Source of the DNA: Flavobacteriales bacterium
GTDB lineage: Bacteria; Bacteroidota; Bacteroidia; Flavobacteriales_F; PHOS-HE28
Assembly: GCA_016710685.1 (NCBI GenBank)
Contig: JADJVC010000015.1
Location: 1-23,186 of the forward strand
DNA length: 23,186 nucleotides
Direction: 5' to 3'
Below the pieces are notes generated by a model. That model had not been told where the DNA came from. It saw nothing but the letters and a program-made list of their open reading frames with translations, and did no database searches. Both the position numbers and the translations under genes were made by a program. Positions 8,529 through 16,405 of this stretch are shown here, one piece after another; the stretch's first letter is position 1, and every line of letters begins with the position of its first letter.

Positions 8529-9601
8529 ATGAAGTCATCATACTTTCTCGTCGCATCTTTCATCGCCATCGGCGTTTCATCCTGCCAAAAGGATCCTCTC
8601 TCCACCCCTGTCCCCGATGAGCTCGGCACGGTGAAGTCAGCGATCGTTGCGCAACCCGTCCCGGCCTTCAACCAACTCTTCACACGGTACAACGATTGGA
8701 GTGGCGGCGACCAAGGCTACAGCATCCGCCTGCCGGACGGCCGCGACCTATGGCTCTTCGGCGATTCATTCATAGACACGGTGTTCGCCGACCGCACCCG
8801 GCCACCAGGTCCGTTGGTACGGAACGCCTACGTAATGCAGCAAGGCCACCAGCTCACAACACTAAACCAAACCGCAGGTGGAGCGGTGCAGCCCATTATT
8901 GCACCGCAAAATCCGAACGAATGGTATTGGCCGGGCGATGGTTTCATAAGCGGCAACTCCTTGTACATTTTCCAGCAACGTCTTAAAAATCAAGGCTCCG
9001 GCGTATTCGGCTTTGCCCAGACAGGTGTGGATGTTTCGCGCTTCAGTTTGCCCAACATTGTATTGCAAAATGTAGCCCCATTCCTTATGACAACGAAGTA
9101 GCATGGGGCTTGGCCGTTTTAGAAGATGGCGATTACGTGTACATCTACGGCACCAAGAGCCAGCAGTACAACAAATACGTTCACGTGGCACGCACGCCGA
9201 TCACTTCACCGTTCAGCACGCTCGAATTCTGGGACGGCACCACGTGGACCACGGATGCTTCCTCTTCGGTCTCCATCAGGAACGACGTATCGCAGAGTTA
9301 CTCGGTCTTCAAGCACAATGGCAAATACTACCTGCTCTCGCAGGAAGGCTTCTTGGGCCCGAAAGTCAACATATACCAAGGTAACTCGCCCATAGGCCCT
9401 TTCACGAACAAGAAACTGTTGGCCACCACACCGGTCCCCACCGGAACATGGACCTACAATGCGCTGGCGCACCCACAGTTCATCACGCCACAAGGTGATC
9501 TGCTGGTGTGTTACAGCATTAACGAAATGAACTTCTTCGACCTGTTCCAGAACGCGGACCACTACCGGCCCATTTTCTTCCGGGCGCGGGGTTGGGAGTA
9601 G
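8529..9601 (+). CDS. lipoprotein with DUF5005/GH43-like beta-propeller domain
   Basis: ATG 8529 begins a lipoprotein signal: MKSSYFLVASFIAIGVSSCQ, with the lipidated Cys at residue 19. The body opens YNDWSGGDQGYSIRLPDGRD followed by LWLFGDSFID, a signature of the DUF5005/DUF4185-type propeller proteins related to glycoside hydrolase family 43 folds. Further blade-like repeats are NEWYWPGDGFISGNSLYIF, EDGDYVYIYGTKSQQYNKYV, VHVARTPITSPFSTLEFWDG, NGKYYLLSQEGFLGPKVNIY and LAHPQFITPQGDLLVCYSIN, ending RPIFFRARGWE at TAG 9599-9601. One indel at about 9080 (bridging APF to PYDNEVAWGLAV) breaks the frame. Length is about 357 residues. Catalysis is unproven; binding or processing of a polysaccharide at the cell surface is a family-based guess. 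It lies 45 bases after the CACAGAG repeat. Confidence 0.8.
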
Positions 9602-9650
9602 TGCGTTGTCCTCTGGTCTTATCGAAAAGCCTTTTTGAAAAAGTGAAGAA

Positions 9651-9691
9651 GGTTGGAGGTAATTGGCAACGGCTGCCAACTACCTCCAACC
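9651..9691. terminator. 18-bp hairpin between convergent genes
   Basis: GGTTGGAGGTAATTGGCA (9651-9668), loop ACGGC, then TGCCAACTACCTCCAACC (9674-9691): 17 of 18 positions pair. It sits 49 bases after the plus-strand stop and 11 bases beyond the minus-strand stop, so it could end transcription from both sides, though no T tract follows. The arms consist of GTTGGAGGT/ATTGGCA-like short units, similar in style to the other intergenic repeats here. Confidence 0.65.
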
Positions 9692-9702
9692 TAGCCCCTA
9701 CT

Positions 9703-10645
9703 TCAAGGTTTATAAAACTTGGCTGCTTGCACGGTACCGTCCGCACCTTGCACTTGCAAAATGTAAACGCCAGAAGCTAAACCTGCGGCATCTACACCCC
9801 TTGTGCTTGGCGTAGGCGAAGCAGGCCATTCCACCGTGCGCACCAACTGTCCCGTTGCCGAACGCACATAAAGGGTAAGCGGCGTTAACGAAGCGTAAGA
9901 CACCAGCAGTTCGTCATTCACCACACCATGCAGACGCAACTCGGTGGTTTGAACATTCTCTTCTATACCAATTGCTGTATTCACCGCGTATGCGGCAGCT
10001 TCAGGAATAAAGAAGTCATCACCGGGAAAGTAGATCGGCAAGGGAGCGCCGTTGGTCGCATCAACCCATAGGTACTGCACTATCGTGAGGATGTCATATC
10101 CCTTCACGCGGACCAGCAACACATCATTGAACGTACCGACCGGCAAATTCAGGCTACCGCTGCCAATGCAGGTAATACTGTAAGTGCCACCGAACGTCGA
10201 ACTGGTATTAGCCCACGTATCAAGATTCGTTGTTCCAAGTTGCAATGGGAAAACGTATTCGCGCTGGTAATCTGAGTAAGAGACTTGGGAAGTTGTCCAG
10301 GATCCAACCTTATCCATGGCGGTGCTGTTGAGCGTGTAATAGTTGTAACGCGGAATTTCCGATTCAAACGTGCAGTAGTTCGCCGTTGGGAAAGCCGTAG
10401 GATGGGGGCGATGTGGCTGGTGCCAAGTAATCCACATCCCAAGGTGTTTGGGTGGTTGGCAAAAGTCCGGTCACATTCCAGTTCACATTCGCGCCGGTCG
10501 TGGTGTCGAGAACATCCAAGTTCACTGCGGTTTGGTAGGTGAATACAGAGCCCACCGGAGCCATTTCATTGCTGTTAAGCACGCCCAGCTGAGCAAATGT
10601 GGTGAAAGCGGCAGTGCAGGCGACGAGCGTAAAGAGTGATTTCAT
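9703..10645 (-). CDS. secreted T9SS cargo protein with C-terminal sorting domain
   Basis: ATG at 10645-10643 begins MKSLFTLVACTAAFTTFAQ, a signal peptide cleaved after FAQ. The mature protein reads LNSNEMAPVGSVFTYQTAVN, VNWNVTGLLPTTQTPWDVDY and, after one indel near 10405, AFPTANYCTFESE, YYTLNSTAMDKVGSW, YVFPLQLGTTNLDTWANTS, SLNLPVGTFNDVLLVRVKGY and YLWVDATNGAPLPIYFPGD. This is the arrangement of a common, functionally unassigned Bacteroidota secreted protein. The C-terminus is a type A sorting domain: LRLHGVVNDELLVSYA, LTLYVRSATGQLVRTVEW, VDAAGLASGVYILQVQGADG and AAKFYKP before TGA (9705-9703). Length is about 314 residues. Cell-surface or extracellular location is well supported by both ends. 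Confidence 0.85.
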
Positions 10646-10665
10646 GTGTGCGGGTTTTGTTTGAG

Positions 10666-10673
10666 CAAACATA
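10666..10673 (-). promoter_or_regulatory. Bacteroidota-type -7 box (TATGTTTG)
   Basis: On the minus strand, TATGTTTG matches the Bacteroidota primary sigma -7 consensus TAnnTTTG exactly and lies 20 bases upstream of the ATG of the T9SS cargo gene. A clear -33 TTG at the usual spacing is not visible. An 11-base palindrome (ATTGGCCCAAT, 10678-10688) sits immediately upstream of the box and could bind a regulator; this last point is speculation. Confidence 0.5.
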
Positions 10674-10826
10674 GGCCATTGGCCCAATAGTCCGTTGGCA
10701 CGAACGGAGTTGGGTACATCCGCAAAACACAGCGACCTTCTGAGTTCGCGTTCTGAATTCTACGTTTTTCATTTTTCATTACCCCAACCCATTCCCGTCG
10801 TTACTTGTTCCACCCAAAACCAACGC

Positions 10827-12314
10827 ATGTCCACAACGATCATTCAAACCGACGCGGTCCTCATAGGCTGCGGAATTATGAGCGCCACCCTTGGCGTAAT
10901 GCTAAAAGAACTCGACCCGAAGCTGAAGATCCACATCATTGAAAGGCTCGATGAGATCGCCGGTGAAAGCTCCGACGCGTGGAACAATGCTGGCACGGGT
11001 CACGCCGCATTGTGCGAACTGAACTACACGCCGGAAAATGCCGACGGCAGCATCAACATTTCCAAGGCGTTGAAAGTGGACGAGGAATTCGAGCTGAGCA
11101 AACAGTTCTGGGCGTGGCTGGCGCGGCAAAAGCGGATACAACCGGCAAACTTCATCCACAGCATACCACACATGAGTTTCGTGGCTGGGCCAAGCGATGT
11201 GGAATTTCTGCGGAAGCGCCATGCAGCAATGAACGCACACCCGCTCTTCCACGGCATGGAATTCACCACGGACAGAAAGCAGATCGGCGAATGGGCACCG
11301 CTGCTGATGAAAGACCGCCAAGACACGGAAGCGTACGCCGCGACGCGCAGCATGCTCGGCACGGATGTCAACTTCGGCGCGCTTACCCGCATGTTGTTCA
11401 AAGACCTCGATACATTACCAGACACGGACATCCACTTGAGCCATGAAGTGCGCGATTTGGAGCGTATGGACAACGGCCCATGGCGCGTAGAAGTACGCGA
11501 CCTCAAGAGCGGCGAAAAAAAGGAATACCATGCTCGTTTTGTCTTCATTGGTGCGGGCGGCGGAGCCTTGCCCCTGCTGGAAAAAAGCGACATTCCTGAA
11601 GCTGAAGGCTATGGCGGTTTCCCCGTGAGCGGCCAATGGTTGCGCTGCCTCGATCCGAAGATCATCCAGCAGCACCACGCTAAAGTTTACGGCAAGGCCA
11701 AGAGCGGCAGTCCGCCCATGAGCGTGCCGCATTTGGACACGCGCACCATTGGCACCGAGCAAGCCCTGCTCTTCGGCCCATTCGCGGGGTTCAGCACCAA
11801 ATTCCTCAAGCACGGCAGTTGGTTAGACCTGCCGTCCTCATTGGAATGGGACAACATTATGCCCATGGTACAAGCTGGATGGAAGAACATGGACCTCACC
11901 AAATACCTCATCGAGCAGGTAAGCCTTACACCGGAAGAGCGCTTGGAAGAGTTGAAAGAGTTCATGCCCACGGCGGTACTAAAGGTTGGGAACTGGCTAT
12001 TGCCGGGCAACGTGTGCAGGTCATCAAAAAGGACCCGAAGGAAGGCGGCGTGCTGGAGTTCGGCACCGAGCTGGTTTCCGCTGCCGATGGCAGCTTGGCC
12101 GCGTTGTTGGGCGCATCTCCGGGGGGCCAGCACGGCGGTTTCCATCATGCTGAAGTTGGTGGTGAAGTGCTTCCCGGAGCGAGCTGCTGGTTGGCAGGAA
12201 GGCTTGAAGCGCATGGTGCCTTCGCATGGGCAGGTGCTCGCTGAGGATGCGGCGTTGATAAAGGCGGTACGGACCCGGAGCCATACGGCATTGGGGTTGG
12301 TGGTGCCGGGGTGA
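10827..12314 (+). CDS. mqo: malate:quinone oxidoreductase
   Basis: Mqo is a membrane-associated FAD enzyme that oxidises malate to oxaloacetate and passes electrons to the quinone pool, replacing or complementing NAD-malate dehydrogenase. ATG 10827 begins MSTTIIQTDAVLIGCGIMSA (FAD-binding Rossmann motif GxGxMSA). IHIIERLDEIAGESSDAWNN and AGTGHAALCELNYTPE follow; both are highly diagnostic of Mqo. Further family blocks are HSIPHMSFVAG, EFLRKRHAAM, YGGFPVSGQWLRC, SVPHLDTRTI, LLFGPFAGFSTKFLK, DLTKYLIEQV and LSADGSLAALLGASPG-like sequence. Total length is 496 codons, typical. Two compensating breaks occur, near 11980 and 12120 (a GGGGGG run). The start frame remains open upstream to 10695, but the FAD motif position favours ATG 10827. 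With sucC in the same window it indicates an oxidative TCA cycle. Confidence 0.95.
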   Translation: MSTTIIQTDAVLIGCGIMSATLGVMLKELDPKLKIHIIERLDEIAGESSDAWNNAGTGHAALCELNYTPENADGSINISKALKVDEEFELSKQFWAWLARQKRIQPANFIHSIPHMSFVAGPSDVEFLRKRHAAMNAHPLFHGMEFTTDRKQIGEWAPLLMKDRQDTEAYAATRSMLGTDVNFGALTRMLFKDLDTLPDTDIHLSHEVRDLERMDNGPWRVEVRDLKSGEKKEYHARFVFIGAGGGALPLLEKSDIPEAEGYGGFPVSGQWLRCLDPKIIQQHHAKVYGKAKSGSPPMSVPHLDTRTIGTEQALLFGPFAGFSTKFLKHGSWLDLPSSLEWDNIMPMVQAGWKNMDLTKYLIEQVSLTPEERLEELKEFMPTAVLKVGNWLLPGNVCRSSKRTRRKAACWSSAPSWFPLPMAAWPRCWAHLRGASTAVSIMLKLVVKCFPERAAGWQEGLKRMVPSHGQVLAEDAALIKAVRTRSHTALGLVVPG

Positions 12315-12339
12315 AACCGCAGATGGGCCGCGTGGCGGC

Positions 12340-12393
12340 GCGGTTCTTTTAACCGCTGATAAACGCTGATGGACGCTGATAAACACGGATTGA
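12340..12393. repeat. hairpin plus four tandem decamers (CGCTGATAAA type)
   Basis: Immediately after mqo, GCGGTT/AACCGC forms a 6-bp stem with loop CTTTT (12340-12356). From 12354 four 10-base units follow without spacing: CGCTGATAAA, CGCTGATGGA, CGCTGATAAA, CACGGATTGA. A single related unit (CACGGATAAA) is found again at 16215-16224. The array lies in the 149-base gap before the methyltransferase gene. There are no spacers, so it is not a CRISPR. Confidence 0.75.
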
Positions 12394-12463
12394 ACCCGCA
12401 AGTTTCATTACGTTCCAGCAAAGCCTGAAGTTCCCAAGCGTAGGTTTGACCCGATGTCAATGA

Positions 12464-13630
12464 GTGAAGGCAAAAGCCCGCCCCGATTTCAACATGACCG
12501 CCCAGACGATGTACGGCTTGGAGCCGGTGCTGGCGGAAGAACTGCTGCGCTTAGGTGCGAAGGACGTGGAGAAGCACAACCGGGCGGTGAGCTTCCGGGG
12601 CGATCTGGGTTTTATGTACAAGGCCAATTTGTGCCTGCGCACGGCTTTGCGCGTGCTTGTCCCTATCGAGGATTTCGAGGTGCGGAGCGAGCAGGACATC
12701 TATGCGGGAATTAAAAAGATACCGTGGGAAGTGTTCATGGACGTTGACGATACGTTCGCCTTTTCGGCGAAGCTGAACACGGAACTTTTCGGCCATTCGC
12801 AATATGTTGCGCTGCTGGCGAAGGATGCGCTGGCGGACCGTTTCCGCGAGAAGACGGGCAAGCGCCCCACGGTGGATGTGGAAGATCCGGCATTACGCAT
12901 ACGCTTGTTCATCACCGGCGATCATTGTTCCGTTTCCTTGGACAGCAGCGGTGATTCCTTGCACAAGCGCGGCTACCGCGAGCAAACGAATTTGGCCCCG
13001 CTGAACGAGGTGCTGGCGGCAGGCATGGTGCTGCTGAGCGGCTGGGACCGCATGAGCAATTTTGTAGACCCGATGTGTGGCTCAGGCACGCTGTTGATCG
13101 AGGCGGCGCTCCTCGCGGCTAACATTCCGCCGGGTGCGTACCGCAAGGGCTTCGGCTTCCAACGTTGGAGCGATTTCGATGCGGAGCTGTGGGCGAAAGT
13201 GCATGCCGGCGCAATGGAGCGCATTACCGGCAACAAGCCCGTGATCTGGGGCGGCGAAGTTTCCAAGAACGTGGCACGCAAGGCGGAGACGAACATTGCC
13301 ATCGCGGACCTGAAGGAAGAGATCACAGTGAAGAACGTGGCATTTGAAGACCTGCCCGCCCCCGAGGGCCGCGGGGTGCTCATCATTAACCCGCCCTACG
13401 GCGAGCGGATGGACGAGGATGAGGACATCAACGCGTTGTATAAGATGATCGGCGACACGCTGAAGAAATACTGGACGGGCTACGAAGCTTGGGTGCTCAC
13501 GCCGAATTTGGAGGCCGCGAAATTCATCAAGCTAACGCCGAGGCCGAAGATCCGATTATTCAACGGAGCTTTGGATTGCCGCTTTTTGCGGTACGAACTT
13601 TATGCGGGTTCGCGGAGGAGGGAAGAATAG
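12464..13630 (+). CDS. rlmL: THUMP-domain class I SAM-dependent 23S rRNA methyltransferase (RlmL-type)
   Basis: The enzyme corresponds to the N-terminal (RlmL, m2G2445-type) half of the E. coli RlmKL fusion and should methylate a guanine N2 in 23S rRNA in the cytoplasm. Frame intact. An N-terminal ferredoxin-like/THUMP region reads MYGLEPVLAEELLRLGAKDV, GFMYKANLCLRTALRVLVPI and FSAKLNTELFGHSQYVALLA. The Rossmann methyltransferase domain has DPMCGSGTLLIEAALLA (SAM binding, about residues 200-216) and the catalytic tetrapeptide in LIINPPYGERMDEDEDI. It ends RFLRYELYAGSRRREE at TAG 13628-13630. Length is 388 codons from GTG 12464. Alternatives are ATG 12494, or ATG 12454 if one base in the CCCC run is spurious, which would give MSMSEGKSPPDF. 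The residue specificity is inferred by homology. Confidence 0.88.
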   Translation: MKAKARPDFNMTAQTMYGLEPVLAEELLRLGAKDVEKHNRAVSFRGDLGFMYKANLCLRTALRVLVPIEDFEVRSEQDIYAGIKKIPWEVFMDVDDTFAFSAKLNTELFGHSQYVALLAKDALADRFREKTGKRPTVDVEDPALRIRLFITGDHCSVSLDSSGDSLHKRGYREQTNLAPLNEVLAAGMVLLSGWDRMSNFVDPMCGSGTLLIEAALLAANIPPGAYRKGFGFQRWSDFDAELWAKVHAGAMERITGNKPVIWGGEVSKNVARKAETNIAIADLKEEITVKNVAFEDLPAPEGRGVLIINPPYGERMDEDEDINALYKMIGDTLKKYWTGYEAWVLTPNLEAAKFIKLTPRPKIRLFNGALDCRFLRYELYAGSRRREE

Positions 13631-13879
13631 TTGTCCGTTATTAAGTAGTTCCTTGGCTGGTCCGAAATCCAACGCCCCGCTCGGCCCCGGAACCTCATCC
13701 GGGGTTCCCGAGTGGAGTGCATTAATAGACCTCTGGCCCCTCTTCTGATCGACGGGCCAGAGGCCCTCAACTGTGCACACTCGGCAAATAGCCGAGCACG
13801 TGCTTTGCAGAACAACCGACCGCCATGCGCAAGTTGAACCGTCCCTCGAGAACGCCTGACAACGGACACCTGACAACTA
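13629..13879. repeat. stop-to-stop structured intergenic element with inverted GTTGTC arms
   Basis: This gap between two convergent genes begins AGTTGTCCGTT directly at the TAG of the methyltransferase gene. It ends with the inverse arm (13855-13879), whose complement is TAGTTGTCAGGTGTCCGTTG, overlapping the TAG of the DUF4294 gene. The right arm carries one extra short unit. Inside are three hairpins: GGAACC/GGTTCC (about 13689-13708), CCTCTGGCCC/GGGCCAGAGG with a 14-base loop (about 13731-13764), and CTCGGC/GCCGAG with loop AAATA (about 13781-13797). No plausible ORF is enclosed. It may serve as a bidirectional terminator or be a non-autonomous repeat. Confidence 0.75.
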
Positions 13880-14564
13880 ATTAGAAGTAACAACAGGCGT
13901 TTCCACCCCATACTTCCTGTACAACCGCGCCTTTCGCTTCACCAATCGGGCCACGGCCTTCTCGGTGCGGGCTTCGCGGGGTGTTGTGGCCAGCTCGCCG
14001 TTCTCGATGCGGCGCACGATGGATTCCACGAGCTTGTCATCGCCTTCGGGGTCGTATTCGCCTTTGAGGTCGTTGCCAAAAACCTTGGCGACGCCTTGCC
14101 ACATCCAGGCTTGGAAAGAACCGCGGAGTTGTTTCACGAGGTCGTAACTGGTATGGCCGGTTTGTCGGTCGATGAGCTTTACTAGGATGCGACCCTGCGT
14201 AACGGTCATGCTTTTAATATCCTGATCGAATTCGGCGCGCAGCTCGGCTTCCGCCAATTTCAAGTACAGTTCCTTGTCGCTTTCGCGTTGGATGGCGGCT
14301 AAGTCGTGGTCATATTCATCCAGCAATTTGGCCGTGATAAGCGCATACGGATAAACCTTTTGCACATAGCGTGTCAGGCGGTCGATGCGTTCGGCATTGC
14401 GGCGGACTTTGCGCGTCATTGAGCCTCAACCAATACTGGGGCCAGGGTGAAGTGGGCATGGTGTCACCGCCCTGTATCACCACAGAGACCATGGTCTGGC
14501 GCGCCCATACGGAAGCCGGGGCCATGCAGGCCAGTAGAAGCAGGATTGAAACAGTGGTCCTCAT
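13877..14564 (-). CDS. DUF4294 exported protein
   Basis: ATG at 14564-14562 begins MRTTVSILLLLACMAPASV followed by WARQ, a Sec signal peptide. The next residues (MVSVVIQGGDTMPT) lead, via an indel at about 14440, into the main frame at MTRKVRRNAERIDRLTRYVQ. The DUF4294 core is clear: KVYPYALITAKLLDEYDHDL, LRAEFDQDIKSMTVTQGRIL, VKLIDRQTGHTSYDLVKQLR, GSFQAWMWQGVAKVFGNDLK and EYDPEGDDKLVESIVRRIE. Length is about 229 residues, normal for this Bacteroidota-restricted family of unknown function. The conserved LIDRQTG-TSYDLVK-LRGSFxA block suggests a specific role, but I know of no assigned activity. The gene starts 10 bases after the accC stop, so it is probably translated from the accC mRNA. Confidence 0.85.
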
Positions 14565-14574
14565 TTGCAAGACA

Positions 14575-16155
14575 CTACGAAGTTACCCTTGCAACGCAGT
14601 TAGTTGCAAATGGGTCGGCACTATCGACGAAGATGCTTTTCCGCCCCACCCGGCGCGCCAACCACCAAGGTGAAGGATGATGGGCGTTCCCGGCACCCAA
14701 CACAGGCACCTTCAAACGCTGGTCATGCAAATGCGCTGCCACAAGTGCAGCGGCCTCTACCGGCTTCAGGGGTCAGTTCCGTTCAAAAACTCCGGCTTGA
14801 AGTGGTCGCGGACGAAAAAGGGTGTCATGGTTCCCACTAGGGAAGCCTCGTGACCCATCACGAAACGGCAGAAGGGCAACGTGGTCTCCACGCCGGCGAT
14901 GGCGTAATCGTCGATGGCGCGCTCCATGCGGGAGATGGCCTCTTCGCGGGTGCGCCGGTGTGCATCAACTCCGCGATCCAGGGGTCGTAGTAAATGGGGA
15001 TCGCCACTCTGCCCTCCTCAAAGCCGTCGTCCACGCGCACGCCGGGGCCTTCGGGCAGGCGGTACGTGGTGAGCGTGCCGAGTCCGGCAGGGAAATTGTT
15101 CGCGGATGCTCCGGCGTAAACACGCACCTCGATCGCGTGCCCTTCGATCTTAAGTCGGCTTGTTTGAACGAGAGCTCCTCCCCTTAGGCTACTTTGATCC
15201 GCTCCTTCACCAGGTCCAGTCCCGTCGATCTCTCCGTTACTGGATGTTCCACTTGCAGGCGCGTGTTCATTTCATGAAGTAGAAATCGCCGTTGGAATCG
15301 AGCAAAATTCCACGGTTCCCGCACCCACGTACTTCACGCTCTTAACCACGTCCACCGCGGCCTCGCCCATTTTCTTGCGCATGGCCGGAGTGAGCACTGC
15401 GCTCGGCGCTTCCTCGATCGCTCTTTTGATGGCGGCGCTGAATGCGCATTCCCGATCGAAGACATACACCGTGTTCCCCTGCATGTCCGCGAGCACCTGC
15501 ACTTCAATGTGGCGCGGCCCGGTCCTGAATTTCTCGATAAAGACGCTTCCGTCGCCGAAAGCATCTCGCGCTTCGCTGATGGCGCGTTCCAGCCCTTCCT
15601 TCAGCGCTCGCTTTCCTGCTCAACGATGCGCGTACCCACTTGCCCCCGCCGCCAGCAGCGGCGCGCCTTGAATGAGGATGGGAAAGCTGATGGTCTTCGC
15701 CACGGCCATGGCCTCTTTCAGGTCTGCCACGGCGCCTTCCGTTTCAGGCTGCAAGGGACCGCCATGCTTCTTCACCGCTTCCATGGCAGCAAACGCTTCG
15801 CCCATGATGTGCATGGCTTCCAGCGAAGGGCCGATGAAAATGACGCCTTGCTTTTTCGGGCGCTTTCGCGAAGTCACCGTTCTCGCTAAGGAAGCCATAG
15901 CCGGGGTGAACTGGCATCCACCTTCAGGTCCTTGCTGACCTTGAGGATTTTATCGAGACCTGGTATGAACCTTGCTGGGCGCCGGGCTTTGAGCTCTGCG
16001 GCCTCGTCAGCAGCGCGGACAAAGGGCGAGTTGCTGTCGGCCTCTGAATACAGACCACGGTGGCGATGCCCATTTCGCCAGCGGAGCGCATCACGCGCAA
16101 GAGCAATCTCGCCCCGGTTGGCAATGAGGATTTTCTTGATGGTACGCTTCTTCAT
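14575..16155 (-). CDS. accC: acetyl-/propionyl-CoA carboxylase biotin carboxylase subunit
   Basis: AccC is an ATP-grasp enzyme that carboxylates biotin on its carrier protein, feeding malonyl- or methylmalonyl-CoA synthesis. ATG at 16155-16153 begins MKKRTIKKILIANRGEIAL. In several frames the family order follows: SEADSNSPFVRAADEA, KVSKDLKVDA, GVIFIGPSLEAMHIMG, GTEGAVADLKEAMAVAKTIS, FRTGPRHIEVQVLADMQGN, YVFDRECAFSAAIKRAIEE, PSAVLTPAMRKKMGEAAVD, KYVGAGTVEF, FMEMNTRLQVEHPVTE, then VRVYAGASANNFPAGLGTL and DDYAIAGVETTLPFC. A C-terminal tail of about 70 residues reads FVRDHFKPEFLNGTD, then AAALVAAHLHDQRLKVPV, SPWWLARRVGRKSIFV and CVARVTS, ending TAG 14577-14575. Similar tails exist, from memory, in Bacteroidota carboxylases. 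About ten frame breaks make this the most damaged gene in the window. Confidence 0.9.
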
Positions 16156-16207
16156 CGGCTGGGAAATGGGGCACGAAGATGCGAAGAGCAATTCGAACTG
16201 CGGATGA

Positions 16208-16269
16208 TTTTGAACCACGGATAAATATGGAAAGGAAAAAATCAAGCGCGGTTCAGCAGCGGTTCAAAA
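16208..16269. repeat. inverted TTTTGAACC repeat with CGGATAAA unit
   Basis: Left arm TTTTGAACCAC (16208-16218) continues as CACGGATAAATATGG. The right arm (16259-16269) is the inverse, TTTTGAACCGC on the minus strand, and is doubled there as two GCGGTTCA units three bases apart (16248-16266). It lies in the 250-base gap between the divergent accC and antiporter genes, so it overlaps the probable accC promoter zone. Nothing else was recognised in this gap. Confidence 0.55.
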
Positions 16270-16405
16270 CCATTACTACCGCGGAAAACTCTTGCGCTTT
16301 AAGAAGCTGCCAAAGCATGTCTCCGCGCGCTCTGCAGTTAAACCCATAGTCACACCACCGGAGAACAACGCCGGATTACGCCCAGCACCGCACCATCCGC
16401 CCCAC

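Noticed and set aside
12354..12393. Tandem repeats considered as a CRISPR
   Set aside because: Units are contiguous 10-mers with no spacers and no cas genes nearby.
13640..13860. tRNA or other structured RNA gene in the hairpin-rich gap
   Set aside because: Three simple hairpins do not form a cloverleaf and no tRNA T-loop or CCA context was found.
14575..16155. accC interpreted as a true decaying pseudogene
   Set aside because: The same level of breakage affects other conserved genes in the window, and conserved residues persist in all segments, which favours sequencing indels.
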